From assembly GCF_014197915.1 (NCBI RefSeq), contig NZ_JACIGK010000014.1:61608-125607 (forward strand): 64,000 bases of DNA, given 5' to 3'. The DNA comes from Roseospira visakhapatnamensis (lineage in GTDB: Bacteria; Pseudomonadota; Alphaproteobacteria; Rhodospirillales; Rhodospirillaceae). A program made the translations under genes and the position numbers. Below the pieces are notes generated by a model, which was not told where the DNA came from, searched no databases, and saw nothing but the letters and a program-made list of their open reading frames with translations. Position 1 is the stretch's first letter. Each line of letters starts with the position of its first letter. This document shows, piece by piece, positions 17,201 to 26,782 of the stretch.

Positions 17201-18014
17201 GCCCCGCTTGCGCAACGTGCGCGACCTTCCCCATGCCCTGGAGGCTTTCGAGGCCCTCGGCGCCGCCCTGAACGGGGCGGTGCCGGCGATCTTCCTGGAC
17301 TACGACGGCACGCTCACGCCGATCGTCGATCGCCCGGAGAACGCCATCCTGTCGGCCGAGGGCCGCGCCGTGGTGGGGGCGCTGGCCCGCCGGGTGCCGG
17401 TGGCCGTGGTCAGCGGTCGGGACCGTCCCGACGTGGAGGCGCTGGTGGGCATCGACAGCCTGACCTTCGCCGGCAGCCACGGCTTCGACATCCGCACGCC
17501 CGAGGCGGGCGTGCTGTCCCTGGAGGGCATCGGCGACTACACGGCGCTGATGAACGATGTGGAGCGCGTCCTCAACGAGGGCCTGGGCCCCATCGCCGGC
17601 GCCCTGGTGGAGCGCAAGCGCTTCTCCGCCGCCGCCCACTACCGGCTGGTGTCCGACGCCGACTATCCGGCGTTCCGGGCCGCGCTCGACCGGTTGCTGG
17701 AGACGGTGCCGGGGATCAAGGAGAAGACCGGCAAGAAGGTGTTCGAGTTCCAGCCGGCCATCGACTGGGACAAGGGCAAGGCGGTGGAGCATCTGCTGTC
17801 CACGCTCAAGCTGGACGACGCCGGCCACCGGCCCATGTTCTTCGGCGACGACGTCACCGACGAGGACGCCTTCGGAGCCTTGCAGGGCCTGGGCGGCGTG
17901 GGTGTCCTGGCGGCGCCGGCCAGTGATGGCGACGCCGGACGGGTGTCGGCCGCCGACTTCCGGGTGGACAATCCCGATCAGGTGCTGGAGCTGTTGCGTC
18001 GCCTGACACCTTAG
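17190..18014 (+). CDS. otsB: Trehalose-6-phosphate phosphatase
   Basis: This 274-residue HAD phosphatase removes phosphate from trehalose 6-phosphate. Motif I is FLDYDGTLTPI, motif II VVSGRD, and the substrate region is FAGSHGFDIRTP. Lys in KEKTGKKVFEFQP, then WDKGKAVEHLL and the acidic motif FFGDDVTDEDAF complete the family pattern. The GTG start inside the end of the preceding gene has GGGAG 9 bases upstream; a longer in-frame start would overlap far more. Together with OtsA, 3 kb downstream on the same strand, it completes trehalose synthesis. Confidence 0.93.
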   Translation: MTTEPRLRNVRDLPHALEAFEALGAALNGAVPAIFLDYDGTLTPIVDRPENAILSAEGRAVVGALARRVPVAVVSGRDRPDVEALVGIDSLTFAGSHGFDIRTPEAGVLSLEGIGDYTALMNDVERVLNEGLGPIAGALVERKRFSAAAHYRLVSDADYPAFRAALDRLLETVPGIKEKTGKKVFEFQPAIDWDKGKAVEHLLSTLKLDDAGHRPMFFGDDVTDEDAFGALQGLGGVGVLAAPASDGDAGRVSAADFRVDNPDQVLELLRRLTP

Positions 18015-18448
18015 AAGACCGCCGCCCGGCGGCGGCGATTGGTCCGTGCCCGAGGGTGGGCGCGGGCATCCGTATGAACCGTCTTGATCCGTTTGATACC
18101 GATGCCGAAGGATGGGTGATCGCCGATCACGGCGGGAGCCGTCCGGAGGCTGTCTTCCGATTTGGAGAATGGGGGACGGGCACGGGCCCGAACGCGGCAG
18201 GGGGCGCGCACCGCCCCCCTGTCCCCTCGTCCTGGGGGGAGGCGTCCGGGTCGTGCTCCCCGGCGCGACCGCCGAGGCGGGATCCGCGCCGGTCACCCCA
18301 TCAGGCACCCATGCTCACGAGGAGTGCGGACGGGGAGAGTCCGACGGTGGCCCGTCCGCGCGCAGGCCCACATCCATCGGCCAGAAGCCGCAGGCAACCA
18401 TTCGGCGTTATCGCCCGAGTCCCACCAACCAGGAAAGGAATGCCGTCC
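18015..18448. other. 434-base gap between otsB and the GH65 gene
   Basis: A GC-only near-palindrome of CCGCCG and CGGCGG units lies just after the otsB stop (about 18021-18038) and may stall transcription. The frame of the following gene stays open through most of this gap, but the stretch has no ribosome binding site and shows none of the GH65 conservation, so I treat it as non-coding. AGGAAAGGA at 18431-18439 is the ribosome binding site of the next gene. No promoter could be picked out with confidence. Confidence 0.4.
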
Positions 18449-20899
18449 ATGACCGACTGGTCTCTGGTCTACGACCGCTTCGACCCAGACCGGCAGGGCT
18501 TGAGGGAAGCCCTGTGCGCCACCGGCAATGGCTATTATGTCAGTCGCGGCGCCTTCTGCTGGGTGATGGCCGACAAGACCCATTACCCGGCCACCTACCT
18601 ATCGGGGGGCTACAACCGCGCGCCCACCGAGGTCGCCGGCCGGGTGATCGAGAACGAGGATCTGGTCAACCTGCCCAACTGGTCGGCGCTCACCTTCCGC
18701 GTCGCCGAAGGGGACTGGTTCAACATCCAGGCCGTGGAGATCCTGTCCTTCCGGCAGACGCTGGATCTGTTCCGGGGCGTTCTGGAAGTGACCGTCCGCT
18801 TCCGCGACAAGGCCAATCGCGAGAGCACGCTGTCCACCCGGCGGCTGGTCAGCATGGCCGACATGCACCTGGCGGGGATCGAACTGTCGTTGACCGCCCA
18901 CAACTGGTCCGGCCCGGTGCAGGTGCGCTCGGCCCTGGACGGGCGGGTCATCAACGCCGGCGTCCGACGCTATCGCGACCTCAACAGTTCGCACCTGACA
19001 CCCTTGATCGCCGGCACCTATCAGGCGCGGGACGGCGGCGAAGCGCTGTTGCAGCTTCTGGTGGAGACCAAGCAGTCGCGCCTGCGGGTGGCCCAGGCCG
19101 CGCGCACCCGCGTCGTCTCCAACCCGCATGCCTTCGAGGCGCGGACCGAGAGCGTGCACGAGGAAGGCTACGTCCAGCAGGACCTCCACTGCTCGGTCGG
19201 TCATGGCGAGACCCTGGTGGTGGAGAAGCTGGCCGCGCTCTACACCTCGCGTGACACGGCCATCTCGGAGCCCGGCATCGCCGCCCGCGAGGCGGCCGCG
19301 CACGCCCCGGCCTTCGGCCGCCTGCGCCAGGACCACGAGCGGGTCTGGCGCCAGCTCTGGGACCGCTGCGACATCGTTCTGGACGGCGACAGCAAGACGC
19401 AGATGATCCTGCGCCTGCACATTTTCCATCTGTTGCAGACGCTGTCGCCCAACACCATCAACCTGGATGTGGGCGTGCCGGCGCGCGGCTGGCATGGCGA
19501 GGCCTATCGCGGCCACGTGTTCTGGGACGAACTGTTCATCCTGCCGTTCCTGAACTACCGGCTGCCGGCCATCAGCCGCTCTTGCCTGCGCTACCGTCAC
19601 ATGCGCCTGCCCAAGGCCCGCGAGGCCGCCGCCGAGGAGGGCCTGAAGGGCGCCATGTTCCCCTGGCAGTCGGGCAGCGACGGACGCGAGGAAAGCCAGA
19701 AGGTGCACCTCAACCCCCGCTCCGGGCGGTGGGTGCCGGACAACAGCTGCATTCAGCGCCATGTCAGCCTGGCCATCGCCTACAATGCCTGGCGTCATTT
19801 CCAGATCACCGGATCCGAGCATTTCCTGGAGTTGCGCGGCGCCGAACTGATCCTGGAGGTGACCCGCTTCTTCGCCTCTCTCGCGCACCTGAACGGCCAG
19901 ACCGGGCGCTACGAGATCCACCGGGTGATGGGGCCGGACGAGTACCATGAGGCCTATCCGGAAACCGAGGAGCCGGGGCTCAACAACAACGCCTACACCA
20001 ACGTGCTGGTGGCCTGGCTGTGCAGCGCCTCCATGCAGGTGCTGGCCTGCCTGGACGCCCCGCACCGCCAGGAGCTGATGGAAAAGCTGCTGCTCGACGA
20101 GCGGGAACTGGCGCTGTGGGACGAGATGAGCCGCAAGATGACCATCTGCTTCCACGGCGAGGGCATCATCAGCCAGTTCGAGGGCTACGAGAATCTCAAG
20201 GAGTTCGACTGGGACGGCTACCGCAAGAAGTACGGCGATATCCAGCGCCTGGACCGCATCCTGGAGGCCGAGGGCGACAGCTCCGACCGTTACAAGCTGT
20301 CCAAGCAGGCCGACGTGCTGATGCTGTTCTACCTGTTCTCGCGCGAGGAACTGTCCGACCTCATGCAGCGCCTGGGCTATGAACCGCTGACCGAGGACCA
20401 GTGGCAGCGCAACATCGACTACTACCTGGCGCGCACCTCGCACGGCTCCACCTTGTCCTATATGGTGCACGCCGCCGTCATGGCCCGCAGCCATCCGGAC
20501 AAGGCCTGGGACCTGTTCCAGCAGGCGCTGCACTCGGATATCGACGACATCCAGGGGGGCACCACGCCGGAGGGCATCCACCTCGGCGCCATGGCCGGCA
20601 CCGTCGATCTGGTGCAGCGCTGCTTCACCGGCCTGGACGTGCGCGACGGGGTGCTGCACTTCGATCCGGTGTTCGCCGATCGCATGGGCACGCTCAAGCT
20701 CAAGCTGCGCTACCTGGGCCGCTGGCTGCATGTGGTGCTGAAGGATGAGGAAATGACCGTGGCGGCGCACAGTGGTTGGGTCCGGCCGGTGAGCATCTGC
20801 GTGCGCGGCGAGTCCCGGGACCTGCCGCCGGGCGAGGCCATCACCTTCCGCCTGTCCAAGGGCGCGGCGACGGAGGTGGGACGCTCGGCCGCCGAGTAG
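18449..20899 (+). CDS. Glycoside hydrolase family 65 phosphorylase (trehalose or kojibiose type)
   Basis: The 816-residue protein has the GH65 layout: N-terminal beta-sandwich (NGYYVSRGAF near residue 24), linker helices, a large (alpha/alpha)6 barrel and a small C-terminal sheet. The barrel holds GHVFWDELFILPFL and the catalytic-acid motif MGPDEYHE. The phosphate-binding side has SHGSTLSYMVHA, and DIQGGTTPEGIHLGAM follows. Phosphorylases of this family split alpha-glucosyl disaccharides to glucose and beta-glucose 1-phosphate. Given otsA, otsB and a beta-phosphoglucomutase beside it, trehalose is the likely substrate; kojibiose or maltose cannot be excluded. The ATG at 18449 is chosen over 18440 because the AGGAAAGGA site sits at the right distance. 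Confidence 0.88.
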   Translation: MTDWSLVYDRFDPDRQGLREALCATGNGYYVSRGAFCWVMADKTHYPATYLSGGYNRAPTEVAGRVIENEDLVNLPNWSALTFRVAEGDWFNIQAVEILSFRQTLDLFRGVLEVTVRFRDKANRESTLSTRRLVSMADMHLAGIELSLTAHNWSGPVQVRSALDGRVINAGVRRYRDLNSSHLTPLIAGTYQARDGGEALLQLLVETKQSRLRVAQAARTRVVSNPHAFEARTESVHEEGYVQQDLHCSVGHGETLVVEKLAALYTSRDTAISEPGIAAREAAAHAPAFGRLRQDHERVWRQLWDRCDIVLDGDSKTQMILRLHIFHLLQTLSPNTINLDVGVPARGWHGEAYRGHVFWDELFILPFLNYRLPAISRSCLRYRHMRLPKAREAAAEEGLKGAMFPWQSGSDGREESQKVHLNPRSGRWVPDNSCIQRHVSLAIAYNAWRHFQITGSEHFLELRGAELILEVTRFFASLAHLNGQTGRYEIHRVMGPDEYHEAYPETEEPGLNNNAYTNVLVAWLCSASMQVLACLDAPHRQELMEKLLLDERELALWDEMSRKMTICFHGEGIISQFEGYENLKEFDWDGYRKKYGDIQRLDRILEAEGDSSDRYKLSKQADVLMLFYLFSREELSDLMQRLGYEPLTEDQWQRNIDYYLARTSHGSTLSYMVHAAVMARSHPDKAWDLFQQALHSDIDDIQGGTTPEGIHLGAMAGTVDLVQRCFTGLDVRDGVLHFDPVFADRMGTLKLKLRYLGRWLHVVLKDEEMTVAAHSGWVRPVSICVRGESRDLPPGEAITFRLSKGAATEVGRSAAE

Positions 20900-21051
20900 C
20901 CGGACCGCGCCGGGGGTGTGCCACCGGTCGCCGCGGGGGACGAGGCCCGTGGCCGGGTGGCGGCCCCGCACGGCGCGGCCCCTATGACCAGCGGGGACCA
21001 TGACCGGCGGGCATGGGGGTGGTCCCCGACCATCAGCAACAGGAGGAACGA

Positions 21052-22485
21052 ATGTCGCGTCTCGTGGTGGTATCCAATCGGGTCGCCGTGCCGGACGCTC
21101 AGTCCGCGACCAGCGGCGGCCTGGCGGTGGCCCTGCGCGATGCCTTGCAAAGCTGCGGCGGGATCTGGTTTGGCTGGAGTGGGCGCACCGCCGCCCACAC
21201 GGCCGACGAACCGACGATCGCGCAGGTCGGGCCGGTGACCTACGCGACCGTGGACCTGGGGCGCAAGGACTACAACGAATACTACAATGGCTTCGCCAAC
21301 CGCACGCTCTGGCCTTTGTTCCATTATCGCCTGGATCTGGCCGACTTCAGCCACGAGAACTACCAGGGGTACCGCCGGGTCAACAGCCTGTTCGCCGAGA
21401 AGCTGCGCCCGCTGATTGAGGACGATGACCACGTCTGGGTGCACGACTATCACCTGATCCCCCTGGGCCTGGAGCTGCGCGCGCGCGGCGTCGAGCAGCC
21501 GATGGGCTTCTACCTGCACACGCCGTTCCCGGCCATGGAGGTGCTGCTCGCCCTGCCCAGCCACGAGCTTCTGGTCAAGTCCCTGTGCGCCTACGACGTG
21601 CTCGGCTTCCAGACAGAAAACGACCTGCGCGCCTTCCGCGACTACATCCATTACGAGGTGGGCGGAGACCTGCTGGATGACCGGACCTTCCAGGCGCACG
21701 GGCGTCTGGTGCGGGCCGAGGTGTTCCCCATCGGTATCGAGGCCGGGCAGATGGAGGCCGCCGCTGAACGGGCCATGGAACTGGGCGCGGCGCGGCGGCT
21801 GGACCGCAGCCTGGGCACCCGGCCCCTGATGATCGGCGTGGACCGGCTGGACTACTCCAAGGGCATTCCGGAGCGCTTCCGCTCCTTCGAACGCTTCCTG
21901 GACACCTACCCGGACCATCGCGGCCAGGTGTCGATGATGCAGATCGCGCCGCTGTCGCGCTCCGAGGTGCCGGAGTACAAGACCATCCGCGAGACCCTGG
22001 AGGGCCTGGCCGGCTACATCAACGGCCGCTACGGCGATTTCGACTGGATGCCGCTGCACTACCTGACCAAGAACTTCCAGCGCGAGACCCTGGCGGGCTT
22101 CTTCCGCCTGTCCCGCGTGGGCGTGGTCACGCCGTTGCGCGACGGTATGAACCTTGTGGCCAAGGAATACGTGGCCAGCCAGGACCCCAACTATCCGGGC
22201 GTGCTGGTGCTGTCGCGGTTCGCCGGCGCGGCCCGGGAACTGGACGCGGCCCTGCTGGTCAATCCCCTCGACCACGACGGGGTGGCGGCGGCGCTCAACA
22301 AGGCGCTCATCATGTCGCTGGATGAACGCCGCGAGCGCTGGAACGCCATGTATGCGCGGGTGCGCGAGAACTCCCTGGAACGCTGGCGGGAACGCTTCCT
22401 GACCGCGTTGCGCGCGGTGCCCACGCCGCTGGCCGTGCGCTCCGGCGCCGATGCCGAGGCGTCCGTGCCCGCCGCCGTGCTGTGA
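21052..22485 (+). CDS. otsA: Trehalose-6-phosphate synthase
   Basis: This 477-residue GT20 glycosyltransferase joins UDP-glucose and glucose 6-phosphate to trehalose 6-phosphate. The start motif LVVVSNRVAVP, the substrate segments WFGWSGRT and VHDYHLIPLG, HTPFPAMEVL, and the donor-binding GVDRLDYSKGIPERF are all present. Further on are PLRDGMNLVAKEYVA and NPLDHDGVAAAL. AGGAGGAACGA precedes the ATG. The gene follows the GH65 gene by 152 bases and precedes glucokinase by 44. It belongs functionally with otsB further upstream, from which it is separated by the phosphorylase gene. Confidence 0.95.
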   Translation: MSRLVVVSNRVAVPDAQSATSGGLAVALRDALQSCGGIWFGWSGRTAAHTADEPTIAQVGPVTYATVDLGRKDYNEYYNGFANRTLWPLFHYRLDLADFSHENYQGYRRVNSLFAEKLRPLIEDDDHVWVHDYHLIPLGLELRARGVEQPMGFYLHTPFPAMEVLLALPSHELLVKSLCAYDVLGFQTENDLRAFRDYIHYEVGGDLLDDRTFQAHGRLVRAEVFPIGIEAGQMEAAAERAMELGAARRLDRSLGTRPLMIGVDRLDYSKGIPERFRSFERFLDTYPDHRGQVSMMQIAPLSRSEVPEYKTIRETLEGLAGYINGRYGDFDWMPLHYLTKNFQRETLAGFFRLSRVGVVTPLRDGMNLVAKEYVASQDPNYPGVLVLSRFAGAARELDAALLVNPLDHDGVAAALNKALIMSLDERRERWNAMYARVRENSLERWRERFLTALRAVPTPLAVRSGADAEASVPAAVL

Positions 22486-22529
22486 GGGCGCGGCGTGAGG
22501 GGGATGTCCATGACAGGGCCGGTGCGGCC

Positions 22530-23522
22530 ATGAGCACCTTTTCGACGATCGCGCCCGCCACCGGCCTGATCGCCGACATCGGCGGCACCAACGCGCGGTT
22601 CGCGCTGGTGGACACGCTCACGGGCGCGGTGCTGCGGGCCGCCACGCTGTCCACCGACGACCATCCGGGGCCGGTCGCGGCCGCCCGCGTGATGCTGGCG
22701 GAGGCCGCCGCCGCCGGCCTGCCCATGCCCGGGGTCGGCGCCTGGGCGGTGGCCTGTCCGGTGCTGGCCGACGCCGTCGACCTGACCAATCACGCCTGGG
22801 CGTTTTCCATCGACGCGACCCGCGAGGCGCTGGGGCTGTCGCGGCTGACGGTGATCAACGACTTCGTGGCCAACGCCCTGGCCATCCCCGATCTGCGACC
22901 GGAGGACAGCGTCGCCATCGGACCGGGGGGCGCGGGCTCGGCCGACCATCCGATGGTGGCCATCGGTCCGGGGACCGGCCTGGGGGTGGCGCTGCTGGTA
23001 CCCGATGGCGCCGGGGGCTGGCGCGCCCAGGCCACCGAGGGCGGCCATGTCACCCTGGCGCCCGCCGACGCGGCGGACGCGCGGCTGCTCGACCATCTGT
23101 GGCCGACCCATCCCCATGTGTCGGCCGAACGGCTGATCAGCGGCGACGGCCTGCTGCTGCTGTATCGGACCTTGGCGGCGCTGGAGGGCGTCGCGGCGCG
23201 GTTCGACCGGCCGGAGGCGGTGTCGGCCGCCGCCATGGGCGGGACGGACCCGCTGGCCCGGGCGGCGATGAATCGCATGTATGCCTTGCTGGGCACGGTG
23301 GCCGGCAACCTGGTTCTGTCCACCGGGGCGCTGGGCGGGGTGTTCATCCTGGGGGGGATCGTCCCGGCGACCCTGGACCTGTTCCGCGCCTCGCCCTTCC
23401 GCGCGCGGTTCGAGGCCAAGGGCCGCTTCCGGGACTATGTGGCGCCGGTGCCCACGCGGGTGGTCACCCACCCGACTCCGGCCTTCGTGGGGCTGGCGCG
23501 GATGGTGCGCGCCGGAGCGTGA
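22530..23522 (+). CDS. glk: Glucokinase
   Basis: The 330-residue enzyme phosphorylates glucose with ATP. The phosphate-1 motif LIADIGGTNARFALV opens the protein. Substrate-binding residues lie in TVINDFVANALA, IGPGTGLGVALLV and the EGGHVTLAP motif with the conserved His and Glu. GNLVLSTGALGGVFILGGIVP marks the phosphate-2 and adenosine region. It belongs to the bacterial Glk family (not ROK), with typical length. A weak purine-poor region precedes the ATG, and a GTG at 22482 is an alternative start. In this cluster it would recover the free glucose from phosphorolysis of trehalose. Confidence 0.93.
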   Translation: MSTFSTIAPATGLIADIGGTNARFALVDTLTGAVLRAATLSTDDHPGPVAAARVMLAEAAAAGLPMPGVGAWAVACPVLADAVDLTNHAWAFSIDATREALGLSRLTVINDFVANALAIPDLRPEDSVAIGPGGAGSADHPMVAIGPGTGLGVALLVPDGAGGWRAQATEGGHVTLAPADAADARLLDHLWPTHPHVSAERLISGDGLLLLYRTLAALEGVAARFDRPEAVSAAAMGGTDPLARAAMNRMYALLGTVAGNLVLSTGALGGVFILGGIVPATLDLFRASPFRARFEAKGRFRDYVAPVPTRVVTHPTPAFVGLARMVRAGA

Positions 23523-23549
23523 CGCGCGTCGGTGGGCAGTGGCGGGGGG

Positions 23550-23876
23550 TCAGTGGGACGAGCCGCTCAGGTTCAGTCCCACCACGCCGACGAGAATCAG
23601 GCCGATGCAGGCGATCCGCGTCGCCGTCAGGGCCTCGCCGAACCATGCCACCCCGATCAGCACGATCAACGCCGTGCCCAGGCCCGACCACAGGGCATAG
23701 GCGACCGACACGTCCCAGGTCTTCAGGGCCAGGGTCAGCAAGCCCAGGCTGGCGCCGTAGAAGGCGAACACGCCGACGGAGGGCAGCGGCCGGGTGAACC
23801 CCTCGGCCAGCTTCATGGAGGTCGTCCCCGCCACCTCCAGGACGATGGCGCCGAGCATGTAGATCCAGGGCATCAT
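23550..23876 (-). CDS. Small multidrug resistance (SMR) family transporter
   Basis: The 108-residue protein has four membrane helices. With the first ATG of the MM pair as start, the essential membrane glutamate falls at residue 14 (IVLEVAGTTSMKLAEGF), as in EmrE. The third helix carries YALWSGLGTALIVLIG. SMR proteins act as dimers that exchange protons for quaternary amines or, in the Gdx branch, guanidinium. It follows truA with 4 bases between them and is therefore the last gene of the def-fmt-truA unit. AGAGG lies 9 bases before the start. It converges on glk. Confidence 0.9.
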   Translation of the reverse strand: MMPWIYMLGAIVLEVAGTTSMKLAEGFTRPLPSVGVFAFYGASLGLLTLALKTWDVSVAYALWSGLGTALIVLIGVAWFGEALTATRIACIGLILVGVVGLNLSGSSH

Positions 23877-23880
23877 GGGG

Positions 23881-24654
23881 TTAGACCTCTGTGCAGTCGT
23901 CGGGATAGCGCGCCGCCAGGAAGTACAGGCCGCCGGCCGGGGCGGTCGGGCCGGCGGCGGCGCGGTCGCGGGCGGCCAGCGCGCGGCCCACGTCGTCATC
24001 CGACCACTTGCCCTCTCCCACCAGCGCCAGGGTGCCCACCAGGTTGCGCACCTGGTGATGCAGAAAGGAGCGCGCCCGGGCGGTGACGTGGATCTCGTCG
24101 CCCACCCGGGCCACGTCCAGCGCGTCCAGGGTCTTCACCGGGCTGTCGGCCTGGCACGCGGCGGCGCGGAAGCTGCTGAAGTCGTGATGGCCGACCAGCC
24201 GCCGCGCCGCGTGGCGCATGGCCTCGGCGTCCAGGTCCCGGGGGATCCACCACACCCGGCCGCGCGCCAGGGCCGGCGTGGCCCGCCGCGTCAGGAGACG
24301 GTACAGGTAGCGGCGCTCGATGCACGAGAAGCGGGCGTGAAACGTGTCGGCGACCACGCGCGCCTCCAGCACGGCGATGGGCGCCGGCCGTGTCAGGGCA
24401 TTGAGCGCGTCGGCCAGCTTGCCGCCGGGCAGGACGCGCGGCAGGTCCATATGGGCCACCATGCCCAGGGCGTGCACGCCGGCGTCGGTGCGCCCGGCGG
24501 CATGCAGGCGCACGGGCTGATCCGCCGGCCGGTTGGGGGTCAGGCGTTCGGCGGCCTCCTCCAGCGCCTGTTGCACCGAGGGGCCGTTGACCTGGCGTTG
24601 CCAGCCGACGAACGGCGCGCCGTCGTATTCGATGAGGAGCCGGTAGCGCGGCAT
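23881..24654 (-). CDS. truA: tRNA pseudouridine(38-40) synthase
   Basis: The 257-residue enzyme makes pseudouridine at positions 38-40 in the tRNA anticodon stem. The catalytic motif AGRTDAGVHALG holds the key Asp. The opening RYRLLIEYDGAPFVGWQRQ, the central FHARFSCIERRYLYRL and the C-terminal FLHHQVRNLVGTL are family signatures. The length is usual. The order def-fmt-truA on one strand is seen in many alphaproteobacteria. GGAG is present about 11 bases before the ATG. Confidence 0.95.
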   Translation of the reverse strand: MPRYRLLIEYDGAPFVGWQRQVNGPSVQQALEEAAERLTPNRPADQPVRLHAAGRTDAGVHALGMVAHMDLPRVLPGGKLADALNALTRPAPIAVLEARVVADTFHARFSCIERRYLYRLLTRRATPALARGRVWWIPRDLDAEAMRHAARRLVGHHDFSSFRAAACQADSPVKTLDALDVARVGDEIHVTARARSFLHHQVRNLVGTLALVGEGKWSDDDVGRALAARDRAAAGPTAPAGGLYFLAARYPDDCTEV

Positions 24655-24668
24655 GATCCCGCCGTCTC

Positions 24669-25634
24669 CTACCCGAGGACCGTCCCCGGGGGAAGGGGGT
24701 GACCGCGCAAGAAGGCCTCGGCCTCCAGGGGCGCCTTGCCGGCCCGTTGCAGGACGCGCAGGCGAAGCGCCGTGCCCTCGCCGCAGGCGACGGTGGGCGC
24801 GGTGTCCAGCACGGTCCCGGGCGGGGTCTCGGGGCGGCCCTCGACCACGGGGGTGCAGGCCAGCACCTTGATGCGGTCTTCGCCGTGGGTGAAGAACGCG
24901 CCCGGGGCGGGGGTGATCCCGCGCACGTGGCGGTCCACGTCCGGGGCCGCGCGAGACCAGTCGAGGCGGCTTTCGGCCTTGTCGATCTTGGCGGCGTAGG
25001 TGACGCCCTCGGTCGGCTGGGGCGTGGCCGGGAGCGTGCCGGTCGCCCATCCGGCCAGCGCCCGCAGCAGCAGCGGCGCGCCCAGCGCCGACAGCGCGTC
25101 ATGGAGGGTGCCCGCATTGGCGTCCGCGCCGATGGGCACGGATCCGGCCAGCAGCATCGGTCCGGTGTCCAGGCCGGCCTCCATCCGCATGATGGTCACG
25201 CCGGTCTCGGCATCCCCGGCCATGATGGCCCGCTGGATGGGGGCCGCGCCGCGCCAGCGCGGCAACAGCGAGGCGTGCACGTTGAGGCACCCCAGGCGGG
25301 GCGCCTCCAGGATCGGGCGTGGCAGGATCAGGCCGTAGGCCACCACCACCGCCACGTCGGCCTGGAGGTCGGCGAAGGCGGCCTGGTCGGCGGGATCCTT
25401 CAGGCGCGCGGGATGGCGTACCGGCAGGCCCAGGCTCTCGGCCACCCTCTGGACCGGGGACGGCCGCTCCGCCTTGCCGCGTCCGGCCGGACGCGGCGGC
25501 TGGCAATAGACGCAGACGACCTCGTGCGCCCCCACCAGGGCCCGCAGGGTGGGCACGGCGAAATCGGGGGTCCCCATGAAGACGACGCGCAGGCGTCCGG
25601 GGTCTCTCGGGCTCTGTTTCCCGTCGTCGCTCAC
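24669..25634 (-). CDS. fmt: Methionyl-tRNA formyltransferase
   Basis: The 321-residue enzyme formylates initiator Met-tRNA. The N-terminal catalytic domain has [15 protein letters not shown], and the formyl-donor motif is written [16 protein letters not shown], with DTGPMLL further on. The C-terminal OB-like domain (about residues 205-321) binds tRNA. The GTG start overlaps the TGA of def by 4 bases (GTGA), which indicates translational coupling of deformylase and formyltransferase. The gene ends 14 bases before truA. Confidence 0.95.
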   Translation of the reverse strand: MSDDGKQSPRDPGRLRVVFMGTPDFAVPTLRALVGAHEVVCVYCQPPRPAGRGKAERPSPVQRVAESLGLPVRHPARLKDPADQAAFADLQADVAVVVAYGLILPRPILEAPRLGCLNVHASLLPRWRGAAPIQRAIMAGDAETGVTIMRMEAGLDTGPMLLAGSVPIGADANAGTLHDALSALGAPLLLRALAGWATGTLPATPQPTEGVTYAAKIDKAESRLDWSRAAPDVDRHVRGITPAPGAFFTHGEDRIKVLACTPVVEGRPETPPGTVLDTAPTVACGEGTALRLRVLQRAGKAPLEAEAFLRGHPLPPGTVLG

Positions 25635-26152
25635 GCCGCCACCACGCCCTGCTTCTTCCGTTTCTGAAGCTTGCGCAGGATCATGTTGCGCCGAAGGTTG
25701 CTCAGGTGGTCGACGAACAGCGTGCCCGAGAGGTGGTCGATCTCGTGCTGGACGCAGATGGCCAGCAGGCCCTCGGCCTCGATCTCGCGCACCGTGTCGG
25801 TCTCGTCGCGGTAGCGCACGCCCACGCGGGCGGGGCGGGTGACCTCCTCGTAGGCCTCGGGCAGGGACAGGCAGCCTTCCTCGTGCACGTTGAGGTCGTC
25901 CGAGACCCACAGGATCTCCGGGTCGGCCATGCGAACGGGCCGTGGCGGCTCGCCCTCGCGGGCCACGTCGATCACGATCACCCGCTTCAGCACGCCCACC
26001 TGCGGCGCGGCCAGGCCGATCCCCGGGGCGGCGTACATGGTGTCCAACATGTCGTCCATCAGACGGCGGACGTCGGCGTCCACGGTGCCCACCGGCTTGG
26101 CCACCTGCTTCAGGCGGGGATCGGGGGCGATGACGATGGGCAAGACGGCCAT
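25631..26152 (-). CDS. def: Peptide deformylase
   Basis: The 173-residue metalloenzyme removes the formyl group from new proteins. All three active-site motifs are present: [18 protein letters not shown] with the metal-binding Cys, and [12 protein letters not shown] with the HExxH histidines. The C-terminal basic stretch [13 protein letters not shown] is typical of alphaproteobacterial enzymes. The ATG at 26152 has GAGG 5 bases upstream; longer in-frame starts lack one. It is the first gene of the def-fmt-truA-SMR unit. Confidence 0.96.
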   Translation of the reverse strand: MAVLPIVIAPDPRLKQVAKPVGTVDADVRRLMDDMLDTMYAAPGIGLAAPQVGVLKRVIVIDVAREGEPPRPVRMADPEILWVSDDLNVHEEGCLSLPEAYEEVTRPARVGVRYRDETDTVREIEAEGLLAICVQHEIDHLSGTLFVDHLSNLRRNMILRKLQKRKKQGVVAA

Positions 26153-26325
26153 GGCAACCTCGACAAAGGACTCCGCGCCCTGCATGGGCGCGATGGGCGG
26201 GCCGGGCACGATAAGATCAAGGAACAGCCCCGACATAAGGCGCGCGCGGCGGGGCGTCAAGGATGGGGGCGCCGGCCCGGCGACGCGGGGTCGGTCCCGC
26301 ACGGGCATGGTCGGACCGTTGGAGA

Positions 26326-26354
26326 TTGCATCAGAAATAGGTGTCGCATATATT
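26326..26354 (+). promoter_or_regulatory. Promoter of the toxin-antitoxin operon
   Basis: TTGCAT at 26326-26331 and TATATT at 26349-26354 are 17 bases apart, giving a good sigma-70 promoter 21 bases before the antitoxin start. The patch is strikingly AT-rich against its surroundings. Antitoxins of this class often bind such sites to repress themselves. No clean palindrome was found. Confidence 0.6.
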
Positions 26355-26374
26355 TTCATGTGAGAGGAAACGCC

Positions 26375-26782
26375 ATGGCGGCATCACAGATGACACCACA
26401 GAGTCAGCCCATTGTTTCCTCGGGGGACGATGAGGCCCGCGCCCGGGTGGTGACCAAGGCTGTGCGCGCGGCCTGCCGGAGGCTGGGGTTGCGTCAGCGT
26501 GAGGTGGCGGTGATGCTTGGCCTATCCGAATCCACGGTGTCACGATTGATGCACGGCGGTTACCTGCTGCGGGAAGGCGACAAGCCTTACGAGTTGGGGG
26601 TTCTGCTGGTGCGTCTGTTCCGCTCTCTCGATGCCCTGGTCGGCGGTGACGAGGGGGTTGCCCGGGCGTGGTTGCGGGCGGAGAACGATGCCCTCGGTGG
26701 CCGGCCTGTTCATCGTCTGGCCGAGATCACGGGGGTGATGGATGTCCTTGCCTACCTGGACGCCCGACGCGCTTGCCTCTGA
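26375..26782 (+). CDS. Xre/ParS-family (MbcA-like) antitoxin
   Basis: The 135-residue protein has an N-terminal Xre-like helix-turn-helix region: VTKAVRAACRRLGLRQREVA followed by LGLSESTVSRLMHGG. A C-terminal DUF2384-type toxin-binding part follows, with VRLFRSLDALVGGDEGVARAWL and the final GRPVHRLAEITGVMDVLAYL. The last 41 bases overlap the RES toxin gene, the normal order for this pair. GAGAGGAAA precedes the ATG. It should neutralise the toxin and repress the operon; this is known for the family and inferred here. Confidence 0.88.
   Translation: MAASQMTPQSQPIVSSGDDEARARVVTKAVRAACRRLGLRQREVAVMLGLSESTVSRLMHGGYLLREGDKPYELGVLLVRLFRSLDALVGGDEGVARAWLRAENDALGGRPVHRLAEITGVMDVLAYLDARRACL

Noticed and set aside
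18056..18448. N-terminal extension of the GH65 protein by 131 codons
   Set aside because: The frame is open, but it lacks a ribosome binding site and family similarity, while AGGAAAGGA sits at proper distance before ATG 18449.
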